A DNA stretch of 64,000 nucleotides, from positions 1 through 64,000 of the forward strand of contig NZ_JAVREK010000007.1 in the NCBI RefSeq assembly GCF_031845375.1. Direction: 5' to 3'. Source of the stretch: Streptomonospora wellingtoniae. GTDB lineage: Bacteria > Actinomycetota > Actinomycetes > Streptosporangiales > Streptosporangiaceae. The translations under genes were made by a program, and so were the position numbers. How positions within the stretch are numbered: the first letter of the stretch is position 1; each line of letters begins with the position of its first letter. The notes below the pieces were generated by a model. That model saw only the letters and a list, made by a program, of their open reading frames with translations, searched no databases and was not told the origin of the DNA. Of this stretch, positions 43,215-51,923 are shown one piece after another.

Positions 43215-44195
43215 ATGCAGCAGAGCCCGCAGCCGCAGTACGTCCCGCTGGTTGAGGTGGTCCGATCGGGATTCGCCGAGGGGGTGCACTTCGGCACGGC
43301 GGTGGGGCTCACCGCCCGGGGTGAGATCGGCTACGTCCGCGGCGGGGCCGAGGCCCCGATGCTCCCGCGCTCGTCCGCCAAGCCCTTCCAGGCCGCGGCA
43401 GCGCTGCGCGCCGGCGCGAACCTGGGGCCGGCGCAGACCGCGATCGCCGCGGGCAGCCACAGCGGGGAGCCGCGCCACGTCGAGACGGTGACGGGGATGC
43501 TGGCGGACGCCGGCCTGGACGCCGGCGCCCTGCGCTGCCCGGCCGACTGGCCGCTGGACCGCGGCGAGCGCGACCGGCTCCTCAAGGAGGGCGGTGCGCC
43601 CTCCTCGCTGCTGATGAACTGCTCGGGCAAGCACGCGGCCATGCTCGCCGCCTGCGTCGCGCGCGGGTGGAGCACCGAGGACTACCTCGAACCCGGCCAC
43701 CCGGTGCAGGAGGCGGTGCGCCGGGAGGTCGAGGAGATGTGCGGCGAGCCGGTCGCCCGCACCACCGTCGACGGGTGCGGTGCGCCGCAGCTGGCGGTGT
43801 CGCTGCTGGGCCTGGCGCGCGGCCTGCGGGCGATGACCCTGGCACCAGCGGGCTCGCACGAGGCGGCGGTGCTGGATGCCATGCGGAACCGTCCCGAGTA
43901 CGTGGCCGGCGAAGGGCGCACCGACACCCTGCTGATGCGCGGCCTCCCGGGCGCGGTGGCCAAGATGGGGGCCGAGGGCGTGCTCGTCGTGGCCGCGCCC
44001 GGCGGCGAGGTGGCCGCGGTGAAGCTGAGCGACGGCGACCCGCTGTTCCGGGCGCGCACCCTGGCGGCGCTGGTGGCTCTCGCGGCGCTCGGCGCCGACG
44101 TCTCGCCCGTTCGCGACCTGGCCGCAGCGGAGGTCCGCGGCGGCGGCAGGCGGGTGGGCCGCTTGCGCCCCGTCGCGGACGAGGCGCTCGCCTGA
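43215..44195 (+). CDS. L-asparaginase II-type (thermolabile asparaginase family)
   Basis: 326 residues. ATG with GAGGAG 7 nt before; codons upstream in the same frame are not family-like. The block VEVVRSGFAEGVHFG at the N-terminus, SSAKPFQAAAALRAG near 55, GSHSGEPRHVE near 80, LLMNCSGKHAAMLAAC near 135 and VDGCGAPQLAVSL near 190 match the asparaginase II family seen in rhizobia and actinomycetes, unrelated to the classical type I/II enzymes. Hydrolyses asparagine to aspartate and ammonia. Single gene with a hairpin downstream. Confidence 0.88.
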   Translation: MQQSPQPQYVPLVEVVRSGFAEGVHFGTAVGLTARGEIGYVRGGAEAPMLPRSSAKPFQAAAALRAGANLGPAQTAIAAGSHSGEPRHVETVTGMLADAGLDAGALRCPADWPLDRGERDRLLKEGGAPSSLLMNCSGKHAAMLAACVARGWSTEDYLEPGHPVQEAVRREVEEMCGEPVARTTVDGCGAPQLAVSLLGLARGLRAMTLAPAGSHEAAVLDAMRNRPEYVAGEGRTDTLLMRGLPGAVAKMGAEGVLVVAAPGGEVAAVKLSDGDPLFRARTLAALVALAALGADVSPVRDLAAAEVRGGGRRVGRLRPVADEALA

Positions 44196-44228
44196 CCCGT
44201 GCGCACCGGCGGCCGCCGCGGGGCCGGG

Positions 44229-44247
44229 CGGAGCCGGGCCGGCTCCG
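44229..44247 (+). terminator. Hairpin after asparaginase gene
   Basis: 9-bp arms CGGAGCCGG and CCGGCTCCG separated by one base, 34 nt beyond the stop. The loop is too tight for all pairs to form, so a few inner pairs would open. Confidence 0.45.
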
Positions 44248-44399
44248 CGGAACCGGGCCGCCCCCTGTGAACGCCGCGGCGGAATCGGAAGGCGCTGGGC
44301 TATGTTTCCTCAAGACGGGGGCGTGCGGCGGCGCCCGAAGCGGCGGCCCACCGGTTCGCCGGTTCCGCACGAGCGACCACGACCGACGGAGGGCGGCAC

Positions 44400-45611
44400 A
44401 TGGGCGACATCCGCAGCGTCGCGATCGCCGGCGCGGGCATGGCCGGCTTGCACGCGGCCGAGTCCCTGCGCGAGGCCGGTTTCGAGGGCCGGATCACGAT
44501 GATCGGCCAAGAGCCGCACCGCCCCTACTCGCGCCCGCCCCTGTCCAAGGAGTTCCTCACCGGCAAGGGCGCCGGCGCCGGGATCGACCTGCGCGAGGAC
44601 TCCGCGTTCGACGGCCTGGGACTCGACCTGCGCCTGGGCCGGTCCGCGCAGCGGCTGCGCCCGCGCGAACGCACCGTCGAGCTCGACGACGGCTCGCAGG
44701 TGACCGCCGACGGCCTGGTGGTCGCCACGGGCTCCCGCGCCCGCCGCCCCCGCACCGCGCTGGAGGGAGTGCACGTGCTGCGCACCGTCGAGGACGCCGA
44801 GGCCGTACGCGACTCCTTCAAGGCCGCCGAGCGCGTCGTCGTCGTCGGCGCCGGGTTCGTCGGGGCGGAGGTCGCCTCCAGCGCCCGCGCGGCCGGGCTG
44901 GAGGTCGTGCTGCTGGAGGCGGCGCCCACCCCGCTCACCCGCGTCGTCGACCCGCGGATCGGCGGCGTCTTCGCCGAGCTGCACCGCGACCACGGCGTCG
45001 ACCTCCGGCTGGGCGTGGGCGTGACCGGGTACGAGGGGCGCGGGCGCGTCGAGCGGGTGCGCCTCAGCGACGGCAGCGCGGTCGAGGCCTCGCTGGTCGT
45101 GGCGGGCCTGGGCGCGCTGCCCAACACCGGCTGGCTGGAGGGCTCGGGTGTCGGACTGGCCGAGGGCACGGGCGGCGTGCTCTGCGACGAGTACTGCCGG
45201 ACCGCCCTGCCGGGGGTTTACGCGGCGGGCGACATCGCCGCCTGGCCGCATCCGCGCTACGGCGGCCTGATGCGCCTGGAGCACTGGACCAACGCGGGCG
45301 AGCAGGCGGCCGCGGCCGTGCGCAATCTGCTGGCGGGAGGCGGCACCCCCTACACGCCGGTCCCCTACTTCTGGTCCGACCAGTACGGGATGAAGATCCA
45401 GCTGCTGGGGCAGGCCGCCCCCGCCGACACCGCCGAGATCGTGTACGGCTCGGCCGAGGACCGCAAGTTCGTCGCCCTCCTCGGCCGAGCCGGCATGCTC
45501 GTGGGCATCCTGGGCCTGCGCTCCACACCGAAGGTGATGCGGCTGCGCCGGCTCCTTGCCGAGCCCACCACCTGGGAGGATGCGCTGGCCGAGGTCAGCC
45601 CTCGATCGTGA
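44400..45611 (+). CDS. Ferredoxin reductase-type FAD/NAD(P)H oxidoreductase
   Basis: 403 residues; ATG with GGAGGG before. N-terminal FAD motif IAGAGMAGLHAAESL near 8, PYSRPPLSKEFL near 42, second dinucleotide motif VVVGAGFVGAEVASSA near 150, the FAD-binding VYAAGDIAAWPHP near 275, and a reductase C-terminal domain (about 320-400) with FWSDQYGMKIQLLG. This is the rubredoxin/ferredoxin reductase group that feeds cytochromes P450 and oxygenases with electrons. Its 3' end overlaps by 17 nt with the convergent ferredoxin gene, its likely partner. No P450 gene is adjacent. Confidence 0.9.
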   Translation: MGDIRSVAIAGAGMAGLHAAESLREAGFEGRITMIGQEPHRPYSRPPLSKEFLTGKGAGAGIDLREDSAFDGLGLDLRLGRSAQRLRPRERTVELDDGSQVTADGLVVATGSRARRPRTALEGVHVLRTVEDAEAVRDSFKAAERVVVVGAGFVGAEVASSARAAGLEVVLLEAAPTPLTRVVDPRIGGVFAELHRDHGVDLRLGVGVTGYEGRGRVERVRLSDGSAVEASLVVAGLGALPNTGWLEGSGVGLAEGTGGVLCDEYCRTALPGVYAAGDIAAWPHPRYGGLMRLEHWTNAGEQAAAAVRNLLAGGGTPYTPVPYFWSDQYGMKIQLLGQAAPADTAEIVYGSAEDRKFVALLGRAGMLVGILGLRSTPKVMRLRRLLAEPTTWEDALAEVSPRS

Positions 45612-45786
45612 TGGCCTGCTTGGGGCACATGCGGGCGGCCTCCTCGACCTCGGCCCGCAGCTCCTCCGGGGGCTCCTCCTGCAGCACGTAGAGGAAGTCG
45701 TCCTCGCGCACCTCGAAGACCTCCGGCACCACACCCATGCACACCGCGTTGCTCTCGCACAGGTCGAAGTCGACGTTGACCCGCAT
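45595..45786 (-). CDS. [3Fe-4S]-type ferredoxin
   Basis: 63 residues from ATG 45786 (GAGGAG 5 nt before). Three cysteines only: LCESNAVCMG (Cys-x5-Cys) near 10-16 and MCPKQAI near 54, the pattern of single-cluster [3Fe-4S] ferredoxins that serve P450s. Surrounding VPEVFEVREDDFLYVL is typical. Soluble electron carrier. Convergent with the ferredoxin reductase gene, with a 17-bp overlap of the coding ends. Confidence 0.9.
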   Translation of the reverse strand: MRVNVDFDLCESNAVCMGVVPEVFEVREDDFLYVLQEEPPEELRAEVEEAARMCPKQAITIEG

Positions 45787-45896
45787 GTTCTCCTCGCTCT
45801 GCACCGTCGGACCGCTGCTTGCAGTCCGAGCCTAGCCCGCGCCGGGCCGCCGAGGACCCGCCGCACGCGAGGCGCCACGGCGGGCGGAGAGACCGC

Positions 45897-46856
45897 TCAG
45901 GTATCGGCGAAGTCGTCGGTGGCCTCGATGAGGCGGTGCAGGATGCCGGGCTCGCTGAAGGCGTGGCCGGCGTCGTCGACCAGGTGGAACTGCGCCTCGG
46001 GCCAGGCACGGTGCAGGTCGTGGGCCGTCTTGACCGGGGTGCACACGTCGTAGCGGCCCTGAACGATCACACCGGGGATGCCGCTCAGCCGGTCGGCGTT
46101 GTCGATCAGCTGCCCAGGGGTGAAGAAGCCGCCGTGGGCGAAGTAGTGGTTCTCGATGCGGGCGAAGGCCAGCGCGTACTCGGCTTCGGCGTGCTTGGCG
46201 CGCACCCGCTCATCGGGCAGCAGGGTGATGGTCGAGCCCTCCCACGTGCTCCAGGCGCGGGCGGCGGCCAGGCGCACATCGGGCTCGGGCGAGGAGAGCC
46301 GGTGCGCGTAGGCCCCGATGAGGTCGTCGCGCTCCTCCTCGGGGATGGGCGCGAGGTAGTGCTCCCACAGGTCGGGGAAGAGGTAGCTGGCGCCGTTCTG
46401 GTAGAACCAGCGCAACTCCTCGTTGCGCAGGGTGAAGATGCCCCGCAGGACCAGTTCGCTCACCCGCCGGGGATGCTCTTCGGCGTAGGCCAGCGCGAGC
46501 GCGCTGCCCCACGAACCGCCGAACACCTGCCAGCGGTCCACGCCCATCATCGTGCGCAGGCGCTCCAGGTCCTCAACCAGCGCCCAGGTGGTGTTGGTCT
46601 TGAGGTCCACGTCGATGCCGCTGGCGTGCGGGGTGCTGCGGCCGCAGTTGCGCTGGTCGAAGAGGAGCACGCGGTAGCGCTCGGGGTCGAACAGGCGGCG
46701 GTGGTCGGGTGAGCAGCCCGCCCCCGGTCCCCCGTGCAGGAACACCGCAGGTTTGCCCGCCGGATTCCCGCACAGCTCCCAGTAGATCCGGTGTCCATCG
46801 CCCACGTCGAGCATGCCGGAGTCGTAGGGTTCGATGGACGGGTACAGCGTGCGCAT
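45897..46856 (-). CDS. pip: Proline iminopeptidase
   Basis: 319 residues. Alpha/beta hydrolase with HGGPGAGCSPDHRRLFDP near 41 (oxyanion site), DQRNCGRSTPHAS near 67, nucleophile elbow FGGSWGSALALAYAE near 110, acid Asp in QGRYDVCTP near 265 and His in DDAGHAFSEPG near 293. It releases N-terminal proline from peptides in the cytoplasm. ATG 46856 has AAGGACG 9 nt before. Divergent from aroG; the intergenic region holds a Crp-type site. Confidence 0.92.
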   Translation of the reverse strand: MRTLYPSIEPYDSGMLDVGDGHRIYWELCGNPAGKPAVFLHGGPGAGCSPDHRRLFDPERYRVLLFDQRNCGRSTPHASGIDVDLKTNTTWALVEDLERLRTMMGVDRWQVFGGSWGSALALAYAEEHPRRVSELVLRGIFTLRNEELRWFYQNGASYLFPDLWEHYLAPIPEEERDDLIGAYAHRLSSPEPDVRLAAARAWSTWEGSTITLLPDERVRAKHAEAEYALAFARIENHYFAHGGFFTPGQLIDNADRLSGIPGVIVQGRYDVCTPVKTAHDLHRAWPEAQFHLVDDAGHAFSEPGILHRLIEATDDFADT

Positions 46857-47351
46857 GGGTTTGGCGTCCTTCGTCGCAGATGTGGCCGCGGCCAATCCTA
46901 GAACCGGGACGACCGGGCGCGGTGCCGCGAGTCCGCCGCGGGACCGCGGTGGCGAGCGCTCGGGCGCGGTGCCGGAATGGCGGCCACGCCGGGGCTTTCG
47001 CACGCCGAAACGGGTCCGCGCGCCACGATCGTTCCAGCGCACGGCGTCGTCTCCGCAGTCCGCCCCGCGGCGGCGCTTCCCGCTCGGCCGGGAGCGTCGC
47101 GGCCGCCGGGCGTCCCCGCGGCGGACACCCGTTCCAGAGTGTGACCAGGGTCACACGAAACAGCGTGAACCTGCGCAGGCACCGGCTTCCGGGCGTTCGC
47201 ACCGAGGAGCCCCGCGCCCGGCGGCCCTCAGGGGACGCGCCCGGGTCCGCGGGGCGGCACCGCAGGACACTCCGGCGCCCTGCCCGCCGCCCGCCCGCGT
47301 TAGTGTTCGGAGTGGGTCCGCAGGGGAGACGGAAGTAGGGACGAAGACGGC
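46857..47351. other. Divergent intergenic region between pip and aroG
   Basis: 495 bp without a convincing gene. It contains the perfect Crp/GlxR-type site at 47139-47156. TAGTGT near 47302 could be the -10 of aroG. GGGACGAAGACGGC precedes the aroG ATG. Confidence 0.5.
47139..47156. promoter_or_regulatory. Crp/GlxR-type cAMP-receptor site
   Basis: GTGTGACC-AG-GGTCACAC is a perfect inverted repeat containing TGTGA-N6-TCACA, the consensus of the Crp/FNR family. It lies 195 nt upstream of aroG and 282 nt upstream of pip. Actinomycete Crp homologues bind this motif. Confidence 0.7.
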
Positions 47352-48407
47352 ATGCCCAACACCAATGACACACGCGTCGCCAGCTACCAGCCGCTGATCG
47401 CGCCCAAGGACCTCCTCGCCGAGCTCCCGATGGGGCCGGAGCGCGCCGCACTGGTCGAGGACGCACGCGGCGAGGTCAAGCGCGTGCTCGACGGCGCCGA
47501 CGACCGCCTGCTCGTCATCGTGGGCCCCTGCTCCGTGCACGACCCCGAGGCCGCGTTGGACTACGCCGAACGGCTCAAGGCGCTGACACCCTCCCTGAGC
47601 GAGGACCTCTGCCTGGTCATGCGCGTCTACTTCGAGAAACCGCGCACCACGCTGGGCTGGAAGGGCCTGATCAACGACCCCGGACTGGACGAGAGCTACG
47701 ACGTGCACCGGGGGCTGCGCACCGCGCGCAAACTGCTGTTGGACATCGGGTCGATCGGCGTGCCGGCCGGCACCGAGTTCCTCGACCCCATCACCCCGCA
47801 GTACATCGCCGACGCGGTCACCTGGGGCGCGATCGGCGCCCGGACCACAGAGAGCCAGGTCCACCGCCAGCTCGGCAGCGGCCTGAGCATGCCGGTGGGC
47901 TTCAAGAACGGCACCGACGGCGACGTGCAGGTGGCGGTGGACGCCTGCGGGGCCTCCGCGGCCTCGCACACCTTCTTCGGCATCGACCCCTCGGGCGCGG
48001 GTTCGGTCGTGGTCACCGCGGGCAACCCCGACTGCCACGTCATCCTGCGCGGCGGGCGCAGCGGCCCCAACCACGACGCGGCCAGCGTCGCTCCCGCCCT
48101 GGAGGTCGTCGAGCGCTCCGGGCTGCCGCGGCGGCTGATGATCGACGCCAGCCACGCCAACAGCGGCAAGGACCACACCCGCCAGCCCGGGGTGGCCGAC
48201 GCCATCGCGGCGCAGGTCGCCGACGGCCAGCGCGGCATCATCGGCGTGATGCTGGAGAGCTTCATCGAGGAGGGCGCCCAGAAGCTGGGCGACCCCGCGG
48301 AGCTCTCCTACGGGCGCTCCATCACCGACACGTGCATGAGCTGGTCGACCACCGAAGACGTGCTGGTCCGGCTTGCCGAGGCGGTGCGCAAGCGCCGCTC
48401 GGTCTAG
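47352..48407 (+). CDS. aroG: 3-deoxy-7-phosphoheptulonate synthase (class I, AroG-type)
   Basis: 351 residues. The first step of the shikimate pathway: condenses phosphoenolpyruvate and erythrose 4-phosphate. Motifs of the type I-alpha enzyme: IVGPCSVHDPEAALDYAERL near 56, MRVYFEKPRTTLGWKGLINDP near 91, PAGTEFLDPITPQYIADAV near 140, GARTTESQVHRQL near 162, GFKNGTDG near 182, DASHANSGKDH near 265. Most actinomycetes use the class II enzyme, so this may be an additional, metabolite-linked isozyme (inference). Single gene on the plus strand. Confidence 0.93.
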   Translation: MPNTNDTRVASYQPLIAPKDLLAELPMGPERAALVEDARGEVKRVLDGADDRLLVIVGPCSVHDPEAALDYAERLKALTPSLSEDLCLVMRVYFEKPRTTLGWKGLINDPGLDESYDVHRGLRTARKLLLDIGSIGVPAGTEFLDPITPQYIADAVTWGAIGARTTESQVHRQLGSGLSMPVGFKNGTDGDVQVAVDACGASAASHTFFGIDPSGAGSVVVTAGNPDCHVILRGGRSGPNHDAASVAPALEVVERSGLPRRLMIDASHANSGKDHTRQPGVADAIAAQVADGQRGIIGVMLESFIEEGAQKLGDPAELSYGRSITDTCMSWSTTEDVLVRLAEAVRKRRSV

Positions 48408-48633
48408 CCCCGGGTCGCGCGCCTCCCGCGCACCGGGCCGCGGCCCCCGCGAACGCGGAGCGCCGGCCGGGCCCCGCCCGCGCGGGTCCGGCGCTCGGGC
48501 TCCGCCCGCGCTCCCGCCTCCCTGGCGGTCGGCGTCTCCGCTGGCAGGTGCGGTGAAGTGGGCGTTTCGTGTCCCCGTGGCTGTTCGCGCGAAAGCCGCG
48601 CTGCTAGCCTGGAACCGGTCGTTGAATCCGTAC

Positions 48634-48812
48634 GGGAGAGAGTCCGTGCAGCCGGCACGGGCCGCCGAAGGAGCAATTCCTCCCCAGAGAACCTCTCAGG
48701 CGCGCCGGACCGTACGGTCGAGACCACTCTGGAAAGCAGGGGCTCACAGCCCCTCGCCGAAGGTGCAAGCCGCGTCCGCGCGGCGAAGCTCTCAGGCATC
48801 ATGACAGAGGGG
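48634..48812 (+). ncRNA. Tandem glycine riboswitch
   Basis: Two aptamers in series. First (48634 to about 48740): GGGAGAGAG, then GCCGCCGAAGGAGCAA, CCTCTCAGGCG and the ACTCTGGAAAGCA end. Second (about 48741-48812): CGCCGAAGGTGCAAG, GCTCTCAGGCATCATGACAG and AGGGGG. These are the conserved cores of the gcvT element (Rfam glycine class). It binds glycine and controls the glycine cleavage genes immediately downstream, usually switching them on when glycine is plentiful. Confidence 0.95.
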
Positions 48813-48851
48813 GAGGATGGCAACGCCTGTGACGAAACGACGTCCATCCTC
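48813..48851 (+). promoter_or_regulatory. Expression-platform hairpin of the glycine riboswitch
   Basis: GAGGATGG (48813-48820) and CCATCCTC (48844-48851) pair perfectly around a 23-nt loop, directly between the second aptamer and the gcvT ribosome site GGGAG (48854-48858). It has no T-run, so control of translation initiation or Rho-type termination seems more likely than a classical terminator. Confidence 0.6.
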
Positions 48852-48863
48852 TCGGGAGTGCGA

Positions 48864-49985
48864 ATGACTGCGCCGGACCAGGGATCGGCACTGCGGACAA
48901 CGCCGCTGCACGCCGTCCACGAGCAGGCCGGGGCCGCCCTGGTCGACTTCGCGGGCTGGGAGATGCCGCTGCGCTACAGCGGCGAGCGCGCCGAGCACAC
49001 GGCCGTGCGCGAGACCGCGGGCCTCTTCGACCTCTCCCACATGGGCGAGATCCACATCACCGGCCCCCAGGCCGCCGACATGCTGGACTACGCCCTCGTG
49101 GGCCACCTGTCCAAGGTCACGCCGGGCCGCGCCCGCTACACGATGATCACCGCGGCCGACGGCGGCGTCCTCGACGACCTCATCGTGTACCGGCTCGCCG
49201 ACGACGAGTACCTGGTGGTGGCCAACGCGGCCAACGCCGAGACGGTGCTCGCCGCCCTCAGCGAGCGCGCCGCGGGCTTCGAGGCCCTCGTCGAGGACCG
49301 CTCCCCCGACTACGCCCTGATCGCCGTGCAGGGCCCGGCCGCCGCCGACATCCTGGCGCCGCTCACCGACGCCGACCTGAGCACCATCAAGTACTTCGCG
49401 GGATACTCCCACCAGGTCGCCGGACACCCGGCCCTGCTGGCCCGCACCGGCTACACCGGCGAGGACGGCTTCGAAATCTTCCTCACCCCCGGCGACGGCG
49501 CACCCGCCGTATGGGACGCCCTGCTGAGGGCCGGCGAGCCGCACGGCCTGCTCCCGGCCGGACTCTCCGCCCGGGACACGCTGCGCCTCGAAGCCGGCAT
49601 GCCCCTTTACGGCAATGAACTGGACGCCCGGACCACCCCCTTCGAGGCCAACCTCGGCCGGGTCGTCAAACTGGACAAACCGGGCGATTTCGTGGGCCGC
49701 GACGCGCTGCAGAGCGTCGCCGACTCCGGCCCGCGCCGCCGCCTGGTCGGCCTGGTGGCCCGCGGCCGCCGTCCGCTGCGCAAGGACAACACGGTCCTGC
49801 TGGACGGCGAGCCGGTGGGAGTGGTCACCAGCGGGGCGCCCTCGCCCACGCTGGGCAAGCCCGTCGCCATGGCCTACATCGACAGCGCGGCCGACCCGTC
49901 CTCCGGAGAGGCCGCCGTGGACGTGCGCGGCCGCGCCGAGGCCGTCGACGTCGTCGACCTGCCGCTCTACCGCCGGGGGCGCTGA
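48864..49985 (+). CDS. gcvT: Glycine cleavage system T protein (aminomethyltransferase)
   Basis: 373 residues. ATG chosen at the family N-terminus (TTPLHAVHEQAGAALVDFAGWEMP), 6 nt after GGGAG, although the frame is open upstream through the riboswitch. Folate-binding motifs: LFDLSHMGEIHITG near 55, RTGYTGEDGFEIFL near 195, RDTLRLEAGMPLYGNELD near 235 and the C-terminal barrel GVVTSGAPSPTLGKPVAMAYI near 310. Transfers the methylene group from the aminomethyl-H protein to tetrahydrofolate. First gene of gcvT-gcvH-glyA-sdaA; gcvP is not in this window. Confidence 0.95.
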   Translation: MTAPDQGSALRTTPLHAVHEQAGAALVDFAGWEMPLRYSGERAEHTAVRETAGLFDLSHMGEIHITGPQAADMLDYALVGHLSKVTPGRARYTMITAADGGVLDDLIVYRLADDEYLVVANAANAETVLAALSERAAGFEALVEDRSPDYALIAVQGPAAADILAPLTDADLSTIKYFAGYSHQVAGHPALLARTGYTGEDGFEIFLTPGDGAPAVWDALLRAGEPHGLLPAGLSARDTLRLEAGMPLYGNELDARTTPFEANLGRVVKLDKPGDFVGRDALQSVADSGPRRRLVGLVARGRRPLRKDNTVLLDGEPVGVVTSGAPSPTLGKPVAMAYIDSAADPSSGEAAVDVRGRAEAVDVVDLPLYRRGR

Positions 49986-50162
49986 CCTCTCCGGCGGCCG
50001 AAACCGCGCACGCTGCGTGCGCCGCCGCAGGCCGAAGCGGCAGAATTCGACCGGGTGGAACCGCCGGCGGTCCACGCCGAACCGGTCGGGCGGCCGTACG
50101 TGAAGGCGCCGCGCCCTACCCGGCCCAGACACCGGACAACGACGACCTCCTGGAGAGTTGAA

Positions 50163-50543
50163 TTGAGCGTTCCCGCGGAGCTGAACTACACGAGCGACCA
50201 CGAGTGGGTGGCGGTCAGCGACGGTGTCGCAACGGTCGGCATCACCGCATTCGCCGCCGAAGCGCTCGGCGACATCGTCTACGTCGAACCGCCGGAGACG
50301 GGCACCACCGTCGCCGCCGGTGAGACCTGCGGGGAGGTGGAGTCCACCAAGTCCGTCAGCGACCTGTACGCGCCGGTCAACGGCGAGGTCGTCGACGTGA
50401 ACCAGGCTGCCGTGGACAACCCCGAGGTCATCGGAACCGATCCCTACGGCCAGGGGTGGCTCTTCAAGGTGGAGGTCACCGAGGAACCGTCCGAGCTGCT
50501 CTCTCCGGAGCAGTACACGCAGTTGACCGAAGGCGAAGGTTAA
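50163..50543 (+). CDS. gcvH: Glycine cleavage system H protein
   Basis: 126 residues. TTG start with GGAGAG 5 nt before. Lipoyl-carrier fold: YTSDHEWVAVSDGVATVGIT at the N-terminus, lipoylated Lys in GEVESTKSVSDLYAPVNGEV near 62, and DPYGQGWLFKVEV near 100. It shuttles the aminomethyl group between the P, T and L proteins. 177 nt after gcvT and 4 nt before glyA. Confidence 0.95.
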   Translation: MSVPAELNYTSDHEWVAVSDGVATVGITAFAAEALGDIVYVEPPETGTTVAAGETCGEVESTKSVSDLYAPVNGEVVDVNQAAVDNPEVIGTDPYGQGWLFKVEVTEEPSELLSPEQYTQLTEGEG

Positions 50544-50547
50544 TCAC

Positions 50548-51819
50548 ATGCCCTCTCAGCGGAATCTGCTCGACCAGCCCCTCGACCAGCTCGATCCGGA
50601 AGTCGCCGCAGCCGTCGGCGCCGAGCTCGACCGGCAGCGCGACACCCTGGAGATGATCGCCTCGGAGAACTTCGCTCCGCAGGCGGTGCTGGAGGCCCAG
50701 GGCACGGTCCTGACCAACAAGTACGCCGAGGGCTACCCCGGCAAGCGCTACTACGGGGGCTGCGAGCACGTCGATGTGGTCGAGCAGCTCGCGATCGACC
50801 GGGCGAAGGCGCTGTTCGGCGCGGACCACGCCAACGTGCAGCCGCACTCGGGAGCCCAGGCGAACACGGCCGTCTACTTTTCGCTGCTCAAGCCGGGCGA
50901 CACGATCCTGGGTCTGGACCTCGCGCACGGCGGGCACCTGACCCACGGCATGAAGCTGAACTACTCCGGCAAGATCCTCAACGCGGTCGCCTACCACGTC
51001 CGCCCCGAGGACGGCACCGTCGACTACGACGAGGTCGAGAAGCTGGCCAAGGAGCACCGGCCGAAGATGATCGTCGCCGGGTGGTCGGCGTACCCGCGCC
51101 AGCTGGACTTCGCGCGCTTCCGCAAGATCGCCGACGACGTCGAGGCGCTGTTCATGGTGGACATGGCGCACTTCGCGGGCCTGGTGGCGGCCGGCCTGCA
51201 CCCCAGCCCGGTACCCTACGCCGACGTCGTCACCACCACCACGCACAAGACCCTCGGCGGTCCGCGCGGCGGGCTCATCCTGAGCAAGGAGGAGTTCGGC
51301 AAGAAGATCAACTCCGCCGTGTTCCCCGGAATGCAGGGCGGACCGCTGGAGCACGTGATCGCCGGCAAGGCGGTCTCGCTCAAGATCGCGGCCGGCGAGG
51401 AGTTCGCCGACCGGCAGCGGCGCACCGTCTCCGGCGCCAAGATCCTGGCCGAGCGGCTGATGCGCGAGGACGCCGTGCAGTCGGGCGTGCGGGTGCTCAG
51501 CGGCGGCACCGACGTCCACCTCGTGCTGGTCGACCTGGTCAACTCCCAGCTCAACGGCAAGGAGGCGGAAGACCGGCTGCACGAGATCGGCATCACGGTC
51601 AACCGCAACGCCGTGCCCGACGACCCGCGGCCTCCCATGGTGACCTCGGGCCTGCGCATCGGCACCCCCGCGCTGGCCACGCGCGGGTTCGGCGACGAGG
51701 ACTTCACCGAGGTCTCCGACGTCATCGCCGAAGCGCTCAAGCCGGAGTACGACGCCGCGGCGCTGCGCGGCCGCGTCGAGGCGCTCGTACGCAAGAATCC
51801 GCTTTACCCGGAGCTGTAG
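50548..51819 (+). CDS. glyA: Serine hydroxymethyltransferase
   Basis: 423 residues. PLP-dependent fold type I enzyme: EMIASENFAPQAVLEAQGT near 32, TNKYAEGYPGKRYYGGCE near 52, PLP lysine in TTTTHKTLGGPRGG near 235 and NRNAVPDDPRPP near 350. Interconverts glycine plus methylene-tetrahydrofolate with serine. Placed after gcvH in a riboswitch-controlled operon, it would use the methylene-folate made by the cleavage system to turn excess glycine into serine. A hairpin begins at its stop codon. Confidence 0.95.
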   Translation: MPSQRNLLDQPLDQLDPEVAAAVGAELDRQRDTLEMIASENFAPQAVLEAQGTVLTNKYAEGYPGKRYYGGCEHVDVVEQLAIDRAKALFGADHANVQPHSGAQANTAVYFSLLKPGDTILGLDLAHGGHLTHGMKLNYSGKILNAVAYHVRPEDGTVDYDEVEKLAKEHRPKMIVAGWSAYPRQLDFARFRKIADDVEALFMVDMAHFAGLVAAGLHPSPVPYADVVTTTTHKTLGGPRGGLILSKEEFGKKINSAVFPGMQGGPLEHVIAGKAVSLKIAAGEEFADRQRRTVSGAKILAERLMREDAVQSGVRVLSGGTDVHLVLVDLVNSQLNGKEAEDRLHEIGITVNRNAVPDDPRPPMVTSGLRIGTPALATRGFGDEDFTEVSDVIAEALKPEYDAAALRGRVEALVRKNPLYPEL

Positions 51820-51838
51820 AGGGCAGTCCCCTGCCCTC
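51819..51838 (+). terminator. Intercistronic hairpin between glyA and sdaA
   Basis: GAGGGCAG-TCCC-CTGCCCTC forms a perfect 8-bp stem beginning at the last base of the glyA stop. It may be an attenuator or RNA-stability element lowering sdaA expression relative to glyA. Confidence 0.6.
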
Positions 51839-51923
51839 CTGGTGCGGCCGGGCAGCGCCGGCGCGTTCCGCCCCGGCCGCACCGAACACCCGAATCGCTC
51901 CTGTACCCGCAAGGAGGGCAGGA

